Shown here: positions 41,933-50,959 of the stretch, piece by piece
Numbering within the stretch: the first letter of the stretch is position 1
How the letters are laid out: each line of letters begins with the position of its first letter
Source: Fimbriimonadaceae bacterium
GTDB taxonomy: Bacteria > Armatimonadota > Fimbriimonadia > Fimbriimonadales > Fimbriimonadaceae
DNA length: 64,000 nt
Assembly: GCA_026129685.1 (NCBI GenBank)
Contig: JAHCHO010000004.1
Location: forward strand, 372,001 to 436,000
Reading direction: 5' to 3'
Position numbers and translations under genes: made by a program
The notes under the pieces: model-generated
Told to the model about the DNA's origin: nothing
The model's input: the letters and a program-made list of their open reading frames with translations, nothing else
Database searches by the model: none

Positions 41933-42754
41933 ATGAAGATACGAATCGGGCACAGCCCGGACAGCGACGACGCGTTCATGTTTTGGGGATTGGCCTCCGG
42001 GGCGGTCGAGTCGCAGTACGAGTTCGAGCACGTCCTCCGCGACATCCAGACCCTGAACGAGTGGGCGCGAGAGGGTCGCTTGGAGTCCACCGCCGTTTCG
42101 GTCCACGCCTTTGCTTACGTGGCCGACCAATATGCCCTTCTTCGCCACGGCGGTTCGTTTGGCGACGACTACGGGCCGATGATCGTCGCCAAGCGCCCCC
42201 TGTCTCGCGAAGAGCTGAAAGAGACCGTGATCGCGGTGCCGGGACTCCTGACTTCGGCGTTTCTCGCCCTCAACCTGTACCTACCGAACCCGAAGTTCGA
42301 GGTCGTGCCGTTCGACGAGATCGTGCCCGCCATCCTGGAAGGACGATTCAAGGCGGGCGTCATCATCCATGAGGGACAGCTCACCTACCAGAAGGAGGGG
42401 CTGACGCTTATCGAAGACCTCGGTCAATGGTGGAAGCGGGAGACGGGCCTGCCGTTGCCGTTGGGGGTGAACACGGTGCGCAAGGACCTCGGCTCCGAGG
42501 TCGTGAAGGACGTCAGCCGCTGTATGCGGGAAAGCATCCAAGCCGGCCTCGCCAACCGGGGCAAGGCCCTCGAATACGCCCTTCTGTTCGCCCGAGGAAT
42601 GGACGTCGAGACGAGCGACACCTTCGTCGGCATGTACGTCAACGAGCGCACCCTGGACATGGGAGAGGAAGGCGTTCGCGCGATTCGCGAGTTCCTGCGG
42701 CGCGGCGCGGAGATCGGCCTCGTCCCACCCGTCGAGATCGTCGTCGTGGACTGA
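41933..42754 (+). CDS. mqnD: 1,4-dihydroxy-6-naphthoate synthase (futalosine pathway)
   Basis: 273 residues. MqnD converts cyclic dehypoxanthine futalosine to 1,4-dihydroxy-6-naphthoate in the futalosine route to menaquinone. The diagnostic N-terminus IGHSPDSDDAFMFWGLASG is present, as are AVSVHAFAYVADQYALL (the substrate-binding and catalytic histidine region) and VIIHEGQLTYQ. The presence of mqnD implies menaquinone as the quinone, which fits the NDH-2 gene at 50960. Other mqn genes are not in the window. Confidence 0.95.
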   Translation: MKIRIGHSPDSDDAFMFWGLASGAVESQYEFEHVLRDIQTLNEWAREGRLESTAVSVHAFAYVADQYALLRHGGSFGDDYGPMIVAKRPLSREELKETVIAVPGLLTSAFLALNLYLPNPKFEVVPFDEIVPAILEGRFKAGVIIHEGQLTYQKEGLTLIEDLGQWWKRETGLPLPLGVNTVRKDLGSEVVKDVSRCMRESIQAGLANRGKALEYALLFARGMDVETSDTFVGMYVNERTLDMGEEGVRAIREFLRRGAEIGLVPPVEIVVVD

Positions 42755-42834
42755 GACTCAACGGGTCAAAGCGCACCTTGCTTCGCCCGGGCGATGCCAT
42801 GGCGAGGAGTTTGGCGGCTCGCACGGACGTCGCC

Positions 42835-44163
42835 CTAGTGTTCGACGCGTATCACGTTCCCGATCTGCTCGACGATGTGGATGTTCCGCATGGCCTTCAG
42901 CGCGCGCTGGATGCTCGCTTCACTGCTGACATGGGTCAGAAACACGATCTCGCCGAGCCTCGAGTCCACCCCCCGCATCTCCATCGCCGCCAGCGACACG
43001 TTGCAGTTCCCAAAAACGGTCGCGATGCACCCGAGCGCTTTGGGCCGGTCCTGGATCACCATCCGCACGTAGTAGCGGGTGCGGCACTTCTCGATCGGCG
43101 CCGTCGCGATCCCCTCATCGAGCGGCACCGAGTTCCCCGCTCCCCCGTAGCGAATGTTGCGGCACACGTCCATGATGTCGCCGACCACCGCCGAACCGGT
43201 CGGGTCGGCACCCGCCCCTCGCCCGCTCAGCATGACGTCGCCAACGAAGTCGCCACGAAGCCAAAGCGCGTTGTAGACGTCGTCCACACTCGCCAGAGGG
43301 TGGTTCCTGGGCAGCATCGTCGGGTGGACCCGCGCCAGTATCCCGCCGTCCTCCAGCGCCTCGACGACGCCGACCAGTTTGATCTTGTAGCCAAGCACCT
43401 GGGCGAAGTGGATGTCGCGCCGGGCGATCTTCTGAATCCCCTCTCGGTAGACGCCTTCGACGGGCACCGCCTTGCCGAAGGCGATCGAGGCGAGGATCGC
43501 GAGTTTGTACTGCGCGTCGAATCCGTCCACGTCCGCCGTCGGGTCCGCTTCCGCATAGCCTTTCGACTGGGCCTCCCGAAGCGCGTCGCCAAGATCGAGC
43601 CCCTCGTCCGTCATTCTGGTCAGGACGTAGTTGGTCGTTCCGTTCAGAATGCCCATCATCTTGAGGACGTCGTTGCCCGAGAGCTGATGACGCAAGGGCT
43701 GGATCAGGGGAATCCCACCCCCGACCGCCGCCTCGAAATGAAGGTCCAGGCCTTCTCGCGCCGCCAGGTTGATGAGCCGAGGACCCGACTTCGCCAGCAG
43801 TTCCTTGTTGGCGGTGACGACGTGCTTGCCTTGCCTCAAGGCTCGCTCGATCAGTTCCCCGGCCGGAGAGACCCCTCCCATGAGCTCAACGACGATCGAT
43901 ACCCGGGGATCGTCCACCACCGCCGTCAAGTCCGTGGTCAGGAGGTCCCGGCCGATCGCCCGCTCCTTCGCGGCGTCGCGGATCCCGACCCGGACGAGCG
44001 ACACGTCCACCCCGGCCTTCTTGCGGATCGCCTCCCGATTGTCGCGCAACATCCGGTACGTCCCCGTACCGACGGTGCCGAAGCCCAACATCCCGATCCC
44101 GATCGACGTTTCGGTCGGACCGAGCACGGGCTCGGCGAGGGCGGCGGAATCGAACTGGCTCAT
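42835..44163 (-). CDS. hom: Homoserine dehydrogenase with ACT domain
   Basis: 442 residues, normal for the stand-alone ACT-containing form. It reduces aspartate semialdehyde to homoserine. NAD(P)-binding IGIGMLGFGTVGTGTYRML, the catalytic region HFEAAVGGGIPLIQ, GILNGTTNYVLTRM, and AEADPTADVDGFDAQYKLAI with the substrate and catalytic residues are visible. The C-terminal ACT domain (~355-435, RPKALGCIATVFGN) suggests threonine feedback. It connects to metX at 57227 for methionine synthesis, though the two are not in one operon. Confidence 0.97.
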   Translation of the reverse strand: MSQFDSAALAEPVLGPTETSIGIGMLGFGTVGTGTYRMLRDNREAIRKKAGVDVSLVRVGIRDAAKERAIGRDLLTTDLTAVVDDPRVSIVVELMGGVSPAGELIERALRQGKHVVTANKELLAKSGPRLINLAAREGLDLHFEAAVGGGIPLIQPLRHQLSGNDVLKMMGILNGTTNYVLTRMTDEGLDLGDALREAQSKGYAEADPTADVDGFDAQYKLAILASIAFGKAVPVEGVYREGIQKIARRDIHFAQVLGYKIKLVGVVEALEDGGILARVHPTMLPRNHPLASVDDVYNALWLRGDFVGDVMLSGRGAGADPTGSAVVGDIMDVCRNIRYGGAGNSVPLDEGIATAPIEKCRTRYYVRMVIQDRPKALGCIATVFGNCNVSLAAMEMRGVDSRLGEIVFLTHVSSEASIQRALKAMRNIHIVEQIGNVIRVEH

Positions 44164-44207
44164 GGCGGCGACTGTGAGTGTACTTAAGGCCCGGCGACCC
44201 CCTTCGT

Positions 44208-44221
44208 CATAATGCCGGGAG
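44208..44221 (+). promoter_or_regulatory. -10-like box before the EamA gene
   Basis: CATAAT (44208-44213) ends 8 nt before TTG 44222; the spacer gccgggag could also act as a weak ribosome-binding site. It lies in the 58-bp gap to the divergent hom gene. Confidence 0.45.
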
Positions 44222-45136
44222 TTGGCCCCGACGCCGCTCCGTCCGAACCCCTATCTCCTGGTGACGATGGTCGCCTGGGGGTTCAACTTCGTGGCCCTCA
44301 AGTTCATCTACCACGAGGTCAACCCGCCGGCCCTTGGCCTCGTCCGGTTCGGGGCGATGGCGCTGGTCCTGGTCTTGCTCTGCCGAGTTCAGGGCGAGGA
44401 GGTTCGGTACCCCAAGCACAACGGGGGTCGTATCCTCGTGCAGGGATTCCTGTCGATGGGGGTGTACATGGTGCTCTTCCTCGAGGGCATGAAGCGGATC
44501 GGCGCCGCCGAGGGAGCGATCATTCTCGCCACGACGCCCATCCTCACCGCGTTCGTCGCCGCGTCCGTCAAGCAGGAGCGGCTCGTTTTTGGCACGCTGC
44601 TGGGTTCGTTCGTCGCGATGTCGGGCGTCTTCCTGGTCGTCGGGGTCGGCGCGGCGACCGGGCACATGGATTGGCTCGGGGTGGGTCTGCTCTTCGCCTC
44701 GGCGATCGTCTGGGCGGTCGCCACCGTGATCAGCAAGCCCCTCGTGAGTCGCGTTTCTCCGTTGAAGATGCTCACGCTCTCGATGCCGGGAGCGCTCGTG
44801 GTTCTCGTTCCATACGGTCTGGCCGACGCCATCCAAACCCCTTGGACCGACCTGACCACCCAGACCTGGCTCATGATCGCCCACGTGACCGCCCTCGCCG
44901 GCGTGGTTGGCTTTATGGGGTTCTACCGGGGCGTTCAGCAAGTCGGCGCGTCGGCCGCCATGATGTACCAGTACCTCGTGCCGATCCTGGCCGCCCTCTT
45001 CTCGTGGTGGGCGCTCGGGTCGGGACTCCGACCGCTCCAGTGGGCGGGCGTGATCGTCGTTCTCGGCGGCGTCGGGTACGCGAGTTGGGTCCGGACCAAG
45101 CTTGCCCTGCAGGGGGCGCTCCGGCCCGAACCCTGA
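44222..45136 (+). CDS. EamA/DMT-family transporter
   Basis: 304 residues from TTG 44222. About ten membrane segments in two EamA halves, with typical pieces MVAWGFNFVALKFIYHEVNP (first half), EGMKRIGAAEGAIILATTPI, MSGVFLVVG, then WAVATVISKPLVSRVSPLKM and YRGVQQVGASAAMMYQYLVP (second half). Members export amino acids or other metabolites. It lies back to back with hom, so export of a threonine-family amino acid is possible but unproven. Confidence 0.9.
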   Translation: MAPTPLRPNPYLLVTMVAWGFNFVALKFIYHEVNPPALGLVRFGAMALVLVLLCRVQGEEVRYPKHNGGRILVQGFLSMGVYMVLFLEGMKRIGAAEGAIILATTPILTAFVAASVKQERLVFGTLLGSFVAMSGVFLVVGVGAATGHMDWLGVGLLFASAIVWAVATVISKPLVSRVSPLKMLTLSMPGALVVLVPYGLADAIQTPWTDLTTQTWLMIAHVTALAGVVGFMGFYRGVQQVGASAAMMYQYLVPILAALFSWWALGSGLRPLQWAGVIVVLGGVGYASWVRTKLALQGALRPEP

Positions 45137-45151
45137 GTTCGCGCCGTGGCG

Positions 45152-45164
45152 CATAATCGAAGCC
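45152..45164 (+). promoter_or_regulatory. -10-like box before the zinc-ribbon coiled-coil gene
   Basis: CATAAT (45152-45157) ends 7 nt before ATG 45165, without a Shine-Dalgarno sequence; consistent with a leaderless transcript. Confidence 0.5.
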
Positions 45165-45881
45165 ATGTCCCTCGCGGAACTGCGCAAGCTGACCAAGCTC
45201 CACCTCCTCGACCAGTCCATCCGCGAGATTCGAGCCCGCGCCGCCGCGCTCGACGGCGGCAAGCGAATCCTGGCCCAGATCGACAAGATCAAGCAGGACA
45301 ACGCGGAAATCCTCGCCGACGCCCATCGCCTGTCCGCCGAACAGAAGGACCTAGAACTCCAATCCGAAGGGATCGACGCCAAGCTCAAGAAGTTCGAGGG
45401 CGAATTGTACGGGGGCAAGATCGTCAACTCGCGCGAGATTCAGAACGTTGAGAAAGAAATCGAGGCCCTGAAGCGCCAGCGAGGTCATTTCGACGAGCGT
45501 CTGCTGGAGCTGATGGAACTCGTTCCGGCCGCCAGGGAGCAGGCGAAGCACGTCGAGGAAGCCCTCGCCCAGAAGGACGTACAACTGGCCGAATACAGGG
45601 TAAAGGCGGCGGAGGCGCGCACCCAACTCGAGGCCGAGTTCAAGAAACGGATGGAAATGCGTCCCAAACTCGTCGCCGAAATCGATCCCTCCCTCTACGC
45701 CAAGTACGACCACATCCGCCAGAAGCACGGGGGCGTGGGGCTCGCGATCGTCGATGGGCGTGCCTGCGGCGCGTGCGGGACGCAGGTTCCGACCCGCGTG
45801 ATCGTGGCCGCTCAGGAGGGCAAGGTGGTCCTGTGCGAGGCTTGCCACCGTCTTCTCGTCGCAACGGAGGGCGTCGTTTGA
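45165..45881 (+). CDS. Coiled-coil protein with C4-type zinc ribbon (DUF164/CT398 type)
   Basis: 238 residues. A long antiparallel coiled coil (~5-190; LADAHRLSAEQKDLELQSEG, YGGKIVNSREIQNVEKEIEA) ends in a C-terminal zinc ribbon with cysteines in CGACGTQVP and LCEACHRLL. This matches the widespread C4-type zinc-ribbon family, sometimes linked to flagellar or secretion proteins through the chlamydial CT398 homologue. It overlaps the next gene by 4 bp (TTGA). Confidence 0.9.
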   Translation: MSLAELRKLTKLHLLDQSIREIRARAAALDGGKRILAQIDKIKQDNAEILADAHRLSAEQKDLELQSEGIDAKLKKFEGELYGGKIVNSREIQNVEKEIEALKRQRGHFDERLLELMELVPAAREQAKHVEEALAQKDVQLAEYRVKAAEARTQLEAEFKKRMEMRPKLVAEIDPSLYAKYDHIRQKHGGVGLAIVDGRACGACGTQVPTRVIVAAQEGKVVLCEACHRLLVATEGVV

Positions 45882-46564
45882 CCGTTCGGCTCCTCCCGAC
45901 CCTTGCCGCCGCACTTCTTCTGGGGGGGTGCGCCAAGTTCCCGGACGCGGGTACCGGCGCGACCGCCACCCGCCTCGTGTTCACCCTCCAGTTCGACCGA
46001 GAGATCAACCGGAACTACGTCTACGTCGTCGCGATCAACCCTTCTACGGCGGACAACCCGACGGTGCAAGGGCCGATCCCGGTTATCGCCCCACCTTGGG
46101 GGAACGGTTTTGTCGCGGGAAACGCCACCCACTTCGTCGGCTACAACTTCCTCGTCCCTGGACAGTACAACATCTACCGCTTCAAGGACGCCGCTCTGAA
46201 CAACTACGAGTTCGTCGGGGTTCCGGTCCAGTCCGAGGACGTTCTGCCGGGTGGCAACCGCCTGCGCTTCGAGATCAACCTCGCCCAAATCGCCCAGAGT
46301 CAGGCCGAGGCCGAGTCCTTCCGATCCCTTCAGGTCAACCTGCTCAGCATGGACCGCGTCCCCCAGTCGGGAACGGGCAAGGTCTGGGACGCTCTGGGCG
46401 ACGGGCGTTTGGCCTCACAGATCAATAGCCCGGTGGTCGTCTCGTTGCGAACCAGCCGAACCTACACCAACGGCTCGTTTTTCGACATTGAACCACGGGC
46501 CGACGCCGCCGATCCCGACCTCGACCTTGTGGACTTCACGATCGAGGTTCGGCGCAACGACTAG
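45878..46564 (+). CDS. Lipoprotein of unknown function
   Basis: Start is TTG 45878 in a TTGA overlap; 228 residues. Lipoprotein signal (TVRLLPTLAAALLLGGC). The mature part is beta-rich: LVFTLQFDREINRNYVYVVA, NATHFVGYNFLVPGQYNIYR, DLVDFTIEVRRND. The pattern recurs in exported proteins of Armatimonadota-like genomes, but no named family was recognised. Between the coiled-coil gene and a glycosyltransferase gene. Confidence 0.72.
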   Translation: MTVRLLPTLAAALLLGGCAKFPDAGTGATATRLVFTLQFDREINRNYVYVVAINPSTADNPTVQGPIPVIAPPWGNGFVAGNATHFVGYNFLVPGQYNIYRFKDAALNNYEFVGVPVQSEDVLPGGNRLRFEINLAQIAQSQAEAESFRSLQVNLLSMDRVPQSGTGKVWDALGDGRLASQINSPVVVSLRTSRTYTNGSFFDIEPRADAADPDLDLVDFTIEVRRND

Positions 46565-46571
46565 GCCGACC

Positions 46572-47498
46572 ATGAGCAAGTCGCCCCGCGTCTCCATCCT
46601 GCTGACGTGCTACAACCACCTCGCGTATCTCCCTCTCGCGTACCAAGGAGTGCTGGATCAGACCTGGACCGACTGGGAGATCGTGGCGATCGACGACGGT
46701 TCGACCGATGGAACGCGGGACTGGTTGCGCGCCCATGCGGACCGGGCGACATTGGTCTTCAACGATCCGAACCTGGGGACCTACGCATCGCTCAATCGTG
46801 CCCTCGAACACGCCTCGGGCGACCTGATCGCCATCCTGAACGACGACGACCTCTGGGCTCCGCAGAAGTTGGCGCGGCAAATCGACCTACTGGACAAGCA
46901 CCCGAAGGTCGGCTTGGTCCACACCGACGGGGGCTTCATCGACGGGAACGGCGACACGATCGAAGGCTCGCCACTCGGCTTCGCCTTTCCCCGTACCGAG
47001 ACCGGCGACGTTCTGCTCGACCTCCTGTACGCCAACAAGATTATCGCCAGCGCGGCGCTCGTTCGCCGGGAGTGCTTCGATCGCCTCGGCGGGTTCAATC
47101 CCGGCTACTTTGGCTCCGGAGATTGGGAGATGTGGCTCCGGGTCGCCGAGCAATGGGAGGTCGGGTTCTGCCCGGAGCCCCTCACCTACTATCGGGTTCA
47201 CGGCGCCAACGCGAGCCACAAGCTGGAGCGCATCTGGAAGGACGACCAGATGTTGCGCGAGTGGATTCGTGACCGCGCCGCCGGTTACGCCGACCGAGGC
47301 CTCGAACCGGACCGCCTGCGCGCCGCCCTCGCCCACAACGAGGCCTGCCTGGGAACCGTGCGCACCTTGAACGGAGACCCCGCCGGAGGGCGGGAAGCCT
47401 ACCTACGGTCGATCAAGCTCAGGCCCGGTCGGTGGAAGAGCTACCTGCGGCTGGCGGCGACCTTTCTTCCAAAAGGCGCGTTTCGTCGAATAATGTGA
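46572..47498 (+). CDS. Family 2 glycosyltransferase
   Basis: 308 residues with the GT-A fold: VSILLTCYNHLAYLPLAYQG, AIDDGSTDGTRDWL (nucleotide binding), LIAILNDDDLWAPQKL (the metal-binding DDD), and GGFNPGYFGSGDWEMWLRVA with the acceptor/catalytic ED-like region. The late YYRVHGANASH is a hallmark of this subgroup. It transfers a sugar from a nucleotide sugar, probably for surface polysaccharide or protein glycosylation. It is in the run begun at 45165. Confidence 0.93.
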   Translation: MSKSPRVSILLTCYNHLAYLPLAYQGVLDQTWTDWEIVAIDDGSTDGTRDWLRAHADRATLVFNDPNLGTYASLNRALEHASGDLIAILNDDDLWAPQKLARQIDLLDKHPKVGLVHTDGGFIDGNGDTIEGSPLGFAFPRTETGDVLLDLLYANKIIASAALVRRECFDRLGGFNPGYFGSGDWEMWLRVAEQWEVGFCPEPLTYYRVHGANASHKLERIWKDDQMLREWIRDRAAGYADRGLEPDRLRAALAHNEACLGTVRTLNGDPAGGREAYLRSIKLRPGRWKSYLRLAATFLPKGAFRRIM

Positions 47499-47556
47499 CC
47501 TTCAGGCGAACAAACGTCTTCCCGCGCACGACTTACTTTCCGGGAATGGTGCTCGG

Positions 47557-48720
47557 ATGAACCGATGCTACGCGGACTATGCGGCGACGGCGCCGATGCT
47601 CGACTCTGTCCGCGAGGCGATCGCCCCTTGGCTCTTCGACTACGGGAATCCCAGCTCGCTTCACGAGGAGGGTCGACGGGCGCGTCACGCGATCGACCAA
47701 GCCCGCGACGCCGTCGCCGAGGCCATGGATTGCGCCTTCGGCGAGATCGTCTTCACGTCTTCAGGGACGGAGGCGGTCAATCTGGCGATCTTGGGCTCGG
47801 CGATCGCCAACCAGGACCCCCGTCGGAGGCGCGTTGTCATCGGGGCCGCCGACCATCACGCCGCCCTTCGGACCCTGCCCTGTCTCGAGATGCTCGGTTA
47901 TCTGGTCGACCTTACGCCCGTCCTGCCAACCACCCAGACCGACCTTGCAGCGTTCGAAGCGCTTATGAGCGACGACGTGTTGCTTGTCAGCCTCCTCCAT
48001 GCCAACAACGAGACGGGTGTGATCCAACCGGTCCCCGAACTCGTCACGATCGCGCGCCGGCTCGGCGCCTTGGTCCATCTGGACGCGGTGCAGACGTTCG
48101 GACGGTGGGCCTGGACCCCCTCCCAGTTCGACGCCGATCTGGTCAGCGTGTCCTCCCACAAGATTGGCGGCCCCAAGGGCATCGGTGCGCTCTTCGTTCG
48201 GGCGGGCACCAAGATCAAGCCGATCATGGTTGGCGGCGGCCAAGAGCGCGAGCTTCGATCCGGAACGGAAAACGTGGCGGGCATTGTGGGCTTCGGCCGC
48301 GCCGTGGCCGCGCGATCGGACCGATCCGATCCCAGGCGATCCGCCCGCGACGCGTTTCTCGCCACGCTCGAAGCCGCCAAGGACCCTCGCCTGCGGTTGA
48401 CCGCCGACCCGCGCACCCTTCCCGTACTCGACGGTCACCTCCACGTTCGCTTCGAGGGACTCTCCGCCGAATCGCTCCTCATCCTGCTGGACCGCCTTGG
48501 CGTCGCCGCGAGTTCAGGGGCGGCGTGTTCGGCGGGAAGCGTCGAGCCGAGCCACGTGTTGCTCGCTGCCGGATTCTCGCCAAGCGCGGCTCGAGAAGGA
48601 CTTCGGTTCTCGTTTGGTCCGGACCATGACGAGGCATTCGGGGTAGAAGTCGCCCGGCGGGTGCTGCAGGCCGTGGAGAGGGTCGGCGCGGCCAAGCCAG
48701 CGCGTGCCGCCGGTTCTTGA
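47557..48720 (+). CDS. Cysteine desulfurase (NifS/IscS family)
   Basis: 387 residues. It removes sulfur from cysteine through a persulfide for Fe-S clusters or thio-cofactors. Motifs: YADYAATAPML, NPSSLHEEGRRAR, FTSSGTEAVNLAI, HANNETGVIQPVPEL, the PLP lysine in SVSSHKIGGPKGIG, and the active-site cysteine in SSGAACSAGSVEPSHVL. The short loop around this cysteine fits the group I NifS/IscS type. No iscU/iscR is next to it; the next gene is a large exported orphan. Confidence 0.94.
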   Translation: MNRCYADYAATAPMLDSVREAIAPWLFDYGNPSSLHEEGRRARHAIDQARDAVAEAMDCAFGEIVFTSSGTEAVNLAILGSAIANQDPRRRRVVIGAADHHAALRTLPCLEMLGYLVDLTPVLPTTQTDLAAFEALMSDDVLLVSLLHANNETGVIQPVPELVTIARRLGALVHLDAVQTFGRWAWTPSQFDADLVSVSSHKIGGPKGIGALFVRAGTKIKPIMVGGGQERELRSGTENVAGIVGFGRAVAARSDRSDPRRSARDAFLATLEAAKDPRLRLTADPRTLPVLDGHLHVRFEGLSAESLLILLDRLGVAASSGAACSAGSVEPSHVLLAAGFSPSAAREGLRFSFGPDHDEAFGVEVARRVLQAVERVGAAKPARAAGS

Positions 48721-48750
48721 CTTCGGCTTGTTCCCGGGCGCGAGTCCTGT

Positions 48751-48762
48751 TACACTGCGTCC
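48751..48762 (+). promoter_or_regulatory. -10-like box before the 730-residue gene
   Basis: TACACT (48751-48756) ends 6 nt before ATG 48763; no ribosome-binding site. It fits a leaderless start. Confidence 0.5.
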
Positions 48763-50955
48763 ATGTGGAGCCTCGGCCTATGTGCGGTGGTCACCGTCGG
48801 CGTCCCCGCGCGGACGCTCCTCCGAAACCCTACGGTGACCCTTGAGCGATCCGCCGTCACCCTCGAACGCGCCGCAAAAGAAGTAAGCGAGAAGACCGGC
48901 ATCATTGTGAGGGCCGATCCGGCCATCGGCAAGGAGGTGGTCGCATTCCGGGCGCGCGACGCGCGCTTGAGCGACGTGCTTGGCAAGATCGCCGACGCGG
49001 TCGGCGTGGACCTCGAGTCGACCAAGGAAGGCGGGTACCGGTTGTTCCTTTCCGAGGAGACGCGGCGCGCCCAGACGGCCGCCCACGATGCACGACTCGC
49101 CGACGAGTTCCGGCGGATTCGCGAGGAGTTGACGAAGGGGGCGCGGCTCGATCAGGATGGGGATGCCTCGTACTTCCGGGCATGGGTCGCGCGTCGGGCG
49201 AAGGTTGCCGACTTGACCGACGAGGAGCGCTACTTTGCGGAGCAGCGACTGGATACCGAGCGCTCCGAGGCTCGGTTCGGTCTGCGACTTCTGCAGGGCG
49301 TGCGGCCCGAGGACGCGGCCCGCATTCCGCCCGGCGAGTTCCGCTTGTTTCGTTCTCAGCCGACCGCCCGTCAACTCAAGCTCTCCCTTGACAATCCTTC
49401 CGCCGTCTTGGCCCGCTTCGTCCGCGAGCGCCGTGCCCACGTCGCGCTGAAACCGCCGCCGAAGCCGGACGAGGCGGTCGAGGCCGCCGTCCCGGCTCGA
49501 TCTTCGAGCGCCTACCGAATGGTCCACCTGCCCTTAGAAGAGCCCGTGCCCGAGGACCTTGCCGAGCCAATCGTGTTCATTGGTCGCCGTCTTGACCAGC
49601 GTGGCGCCCTTGACCTTCGTGCCCTTGCCGCCACCCGCGAAGGTCGGATCATCGAGGTATGGAGCGACCTCGCCGTCCCCGACCAGGGACTCGACGGCTT
49701 CCGGATTCCCAAGGTCCCCGAAGGACTTCCCGGCGAGACCGAGCGATTTCGTGAGACGGTGGCCGCCCGCGAGTTCTTCGAGCGCACCCGGGCGACCGAA
49801 TCCCCGATCGCCGACTCGATTTCCGGCGAACTGGCCGCCCTCCTCAAGCGCCCCGAAGAGGTCGATCCTTGGTCGTTCGTGACGGAAGCCCTGTTCCAGA
49901 TTCCCCGCGACGGCCGCGTCAGCATCGCCTTCAGCCCGGTGGACCCGACGTACTCCAACATCGTCCGAGCTTGCGCACCCGAGCGAACCTTCGGCGACCT
50001 CTTCCGCGCGCTCGTTCTCGGCGGTTACCGGTTGGACCATCGCGACGGTTGGCTGACGATCGCGCCGACGGACCCGGTGGCCGCGCGCGCGGCCTTCCTC
50101 GATCGGACGCGTCTGGGTGCGTTCGCCCGGGCCGTCGCCCTAAGGGGTTACGCCGACTTCCGATCCCGCTGTCTGGTCGCCACCCCGATCGAGGTCTCTC
50201 GGTTCGGGTCGCCAAGCGCCCTCAGTGAGATGCTGCTCGGCGTCATGACGCGCGAGCAAGGTATCAGCAACGTCTGGCCCGTGGACGAACTCTGGCGGCG
50301 CGCTCTTGGCGAACTTCCCGATTCCCAGTGGCGCGCCCTCGACCGGGGCGACGTCGTATCCGTCCTTTCATTGACGGGCACGTCCAAACGTGCGGTCGAA
50401 GCCCTCTTCTACGGCGGCTACCTCACCATGCTACGGCAAGCGCCCGACGGCGCCGGTACCGAGGGCATGACCAGCGAATCGCCGACGTTCGCCCACCCGC
50501 TGGCTCTCCCGGCATCGCTCGCGCTCACCCTCGCCGTCCGCTCCGAAGAGGCGCTCGTTGGTGTCGGCGGGAGTTCGCGCGTTCGGTTCGGCGACGTTCG
50601 GACCCTTGAGGGATGGGCGAACGCCCAAGCGTGGCAGGAACGGTTCGGCGAGCCCAAGATTGAGTCGGTGCTTCGTCCCGGCCGCCAGGTGCGACGAGAG
50701 TATCGCCTTGAGGTCGGAGGCTGGTTCGGACCGTTCACCGCGACCGAGTTTGTGTGCGACTTCGCGCGCCCCGGCTTCACCTTGGATGCTCTGCCCGTCG
50801 GCTTGGCGATGCGGTTCGCCCCGCTGCTCGAACTCGCCCGTGGCCGTGCGAACGCCTCGCGCGTCGACGTCGGACGCAAACCTCCGCCGCCATGGACCTT
50901 CCCGGCGGGACCCAGCGGTCCCACCAAGGAATCCCCACCAATCCGTATAAAGTAA
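48763..50955 (+). CDS. Large exported protein with secretin-N-like (STN) segment
   Basis: 730 residues. A short hydrophobic N-terminus (MWSLGLCAVVTVGVPA) reads as a signal peptide. Residues ~25-95 (ERAAKEVSEKTGIIVRADPA, ARLSDVLGKIADAVGVDLES) look like an STN-type alpha/beta domain, as found at the start of secretins and TonB-linked receptors; a second similar segment occurs near 390-430 (VSIAFSPVDPTYSNIVRACA, LFRALVLGGYRLDHRDGWLT). No secretin pore domain follows. Otherwise unrecognised. The NDH-2 gene starts 4 bp after its stop. Confidence 0.72.
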   Translation: MWSLGLCAVVTVGVPARTLLRNPTVTLERSAVTLERAAKEVSEKTGIIVRADPAIGKEVVAFRARDARLSDVLGKIADAVGVDLESTKEGGYRLFLSEETRRAQTAAHDARLADEFRRIREELTKGARLDQDGDASYFRAWVARRAKVADLTDEERYFAEQRLDTERSEARFGLRLLQGVRPEDAARIPPGEFRLFRSQPTARQLKLSLDNPSAVLARFVRERRAHVALKPPPKPDEAVEAAVPARSSSAYRMVHLPLEEPVPEDLAEPIVFIGRRLDQRGALDLRALAATREGRIIEVWSDLAVPDQGLDGFRIPKVPEGLPGETERFRETVAAREFFERTRATESPIADSISGELAALLKRPEEVDPWSFVTEALFQIPRDGRVSIAFSPVDPTYSNIVRACAPERTFGDLFRALVLGGYRLDHRDGWLTIAPTDPVAARAAFLDRTRLGAFARAVALRGYADFRSRCLVATPIEVSRFGSPSALSEMLLGVMTREQGISNVWPVDELWRRALGELPDSQWRALDRGDVVSVLSLTGTSKRAVEALFYGGYLTMLRQAPDGAGTEGMTSESPTFAHPLALPASLALTLAVRSEEALVGVGGSSRVRFGDVRTLEGWANAQAWQERFGEPKIESVLRPGRQVRREYRLEVGGWFGPFTATEFVCDFARPGFTLDALPVGLAMRFAPLLELARGRANASRVDVGRKPPPPWTFPAGPSGPTKESPPIRIK

Positions 50956-50959
50956 GAGA

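Noticed and set aside
42427-44187. 586-codon plus-strand frame antisense to hom
   Set aside because: It overlaps mqnD and runs opposite to hom, both firmly identified. The product has no recognisable domain.
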